Shown: piece after piece, positions 20,002-20,679 of the stretch | Layout: the number at the start of each line of letters is the position of its first letter | Numbering within the stretch: the stretch's first letter is position 1 | Virus record (IMG/VR): IMGVR_UViG_3300017762_000105 | Coordinates: 1-20,679 of that record | Length of the DNA stretch: 20,679 nucleotides | Source: a virus | Direction: 5' to 3' (one strand) | Notes under the pieces: model-generated | What the model saw: only the letters and a program-made list of their open reading frames with translations | What the model was told of the DNA's origin: nothing | Database searches by the model: none | Translations under genes and position numbers: made by a program

Positions 20002-20679
20002 TAGCTTACATTCCCTGTAATTACACAGACAGTGCCACTAATAAATAAAATCGTACAAACACCTCTAGTTGCTAACGTGACACTAGCCTTATCTGCATCT
20101 TCACCACCGATATACGCAGTAGTAATTGAACACGTTATTGTGCGGTCACCTGATGTATTGTTAAATATAGAAATTGCGTCACCTGCGGAAAATGTACTGT
20201 TTGGAACAGTTATTGACCCACCTGACCCAATACCTACAAAGTTTCCTATATCACCAGTAGTCAATGTGTAGCTTGAGGTTTTGTCAGAGCCAGATTGTGG
20301 TATAGCTCTTACGTCTCCGTCAGCATCCGATATAGTGCTATTAAATGTAGCTTTCCCTGCTTCTGACATATCAAGGGTGAGGGCAGTTATTGTACTACCA
20401 CCATCTTCTCCACTAAATTTAATGTCTTTATCATTAACAAGTGACCTCATCTCAAAATCACTATTGTTATTTTTTAATAGACCAATACTTGTACCAGCAT
20501 CCTTAAAAAAGAAATCACCACCATCAGCATCTAAAATGATGTCACCACCAGCATCTACCGTAAAATCACTAGCATGAGCAATGTCACCTGTCATCGTGCC
20601 ACCGCTTAACGGTAGCTTCGTAGCAATACTGTTTGTTACAGTTGTAGAGAAGCTTGCGTCATCTCCAAGTGCGGCTGCA
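20001..20679 (-). CDS. Tail fibre protein, C-terminal part (runs off right edge)
   Basis: Open across the right edge: in frame ahead of the internal ATG at 20594 the sequence continues with AALGDDASFSTTVTNSIATK and LPLSGGTMTGDI, so the start lies outside. The visible 225 residues hold fibre modules known from marine phages: the LSGGTMTGDI joint, a GGDIILDADGGD beta unit, and GGSTITALTLDMSEAG (a frequent fibre motif). A C-terminal domain (SGSDKTSSYTLTTGDIGNFV to ITVPNSTFSAGDAISIFNNT) is also shared among such fibres. The last codons read CTILFISGTVCVITGNVS. Its stop overlaps the start of the 290-aa gene. Confidence 0.85.
   Translation of the reverse strand, partial: AAALGDDASFSTTVTNSIATKLPLSGGTMTGDIAHASDFTVDAGGDIILDADGGDFFFKDAGTSIGLLKNNNSDFEMRSLVNDKDIKFSGEDGGSTITALTLDMSEAGKATFNSTISDADGDVRAIPQSGSDKTSSYTLTTGDIGNFVGIGSGGSITVPNSTFSAGDAISIFNNTSGDRTITCSITTAYIGGEDADKASVTLATRGVCTILFISGTVCVITGNVS

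Noticed and set aside
1-20679. tRNA, CRISPR array, insertion sequence, integrase, terminase
   Set aside because: Looked for on both strands by eye; no cloverleaf, regular spaced repeats, transposase or integrase motifs or terminase Walker motifs were recognised.

Overview
This window reads as about 20.7 kb of the genome of a tailed, podovirus-like bacteriophage. It is AT-rich and very tightly packed, and the tail-fibre vocabulary is the kind known from marine phages of alphaproteobacteria and cyanobacteria. Examples are the AELNKLDG/AEINILDG units, SVTSVGLSVPTGL, GWGDHGQAGYLTS and GGSTITALTLDMSEAG. The major capsid protein belongs to the SU10-type family and the portal is P22/SU10-like. No integrase, tRNA gene, CRISPR array, rRNA or insertion sequence was seen. 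A tentative assignment to the HMO-2011-like marine podovirus group is inference only.

Layout. (1) Positions 1-626 hold two convergent recombination nucleases whose 3' ends overlap by 37 bp: the tail of a Ref-like HNH protein (+) and a complete RusA-type Holliday-junction resolvase (-). (2) Positions 627-768 are a divergent promoter region. (3) Positions 769-2669 (+) form a cassette of eight small early-type genes, almost all joined by 1-14 nt overlaps. They include a 30-residue membrane peptide, a helix-turn-helix protein and a free-standing GIY-YIG nuclease. Three are only 30 to 60 codons long. (4) At 2666-2669 the last + gene and the last - gene share a TTAA through which both stop codons read. 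(5) Positions 2666-5728 (-) are an unbroken chain of ten genes after the capsid gene. They comprise two small head-associated proteins, then a membrane/lysis set (XhlA-like coiled-coil membrane protein, 159-aa membrane protein, two tiny proteins, EF-hand membrane protein, 3TM holin, i-spanin-like protein, GH19 endolysin). (6) Positions 5772-10109 (-) are the head module: major capsid, scaffold, small protein, portal. (7) Positions 10117-15402 (-) hold probable ejection/internal virion proteins and small virion or acetyltransferase-like proteins. (8) Positions 15402-20679 (-) hold the tail: a nozzle-like protein, a tail-assembly chaperone and four fibre or adhesin proteins, the last running off the right edge.

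Transcription of the minus-strand block runs from the right edge leftwards: fibres, nozzle, ejection proteins, portal, scaffold, capsid, lysis. No terminase is present in the window.

The most unusual observation is a cupredoxin-like domain of about 105 residues inserted in the nozzle-like protein. It carries a complete His-Cys-His-Met set matching type-1 copper sites. Other points of interest are an EF-hand calcium loop on a small membrane protein beside the holin, a nine-codon mini-ORF (MSKARDIKK) resembling the start of a tail-fibre gene, six tandem ~22-residue repeats in a tail protein, and two hairpins at gene junctions.
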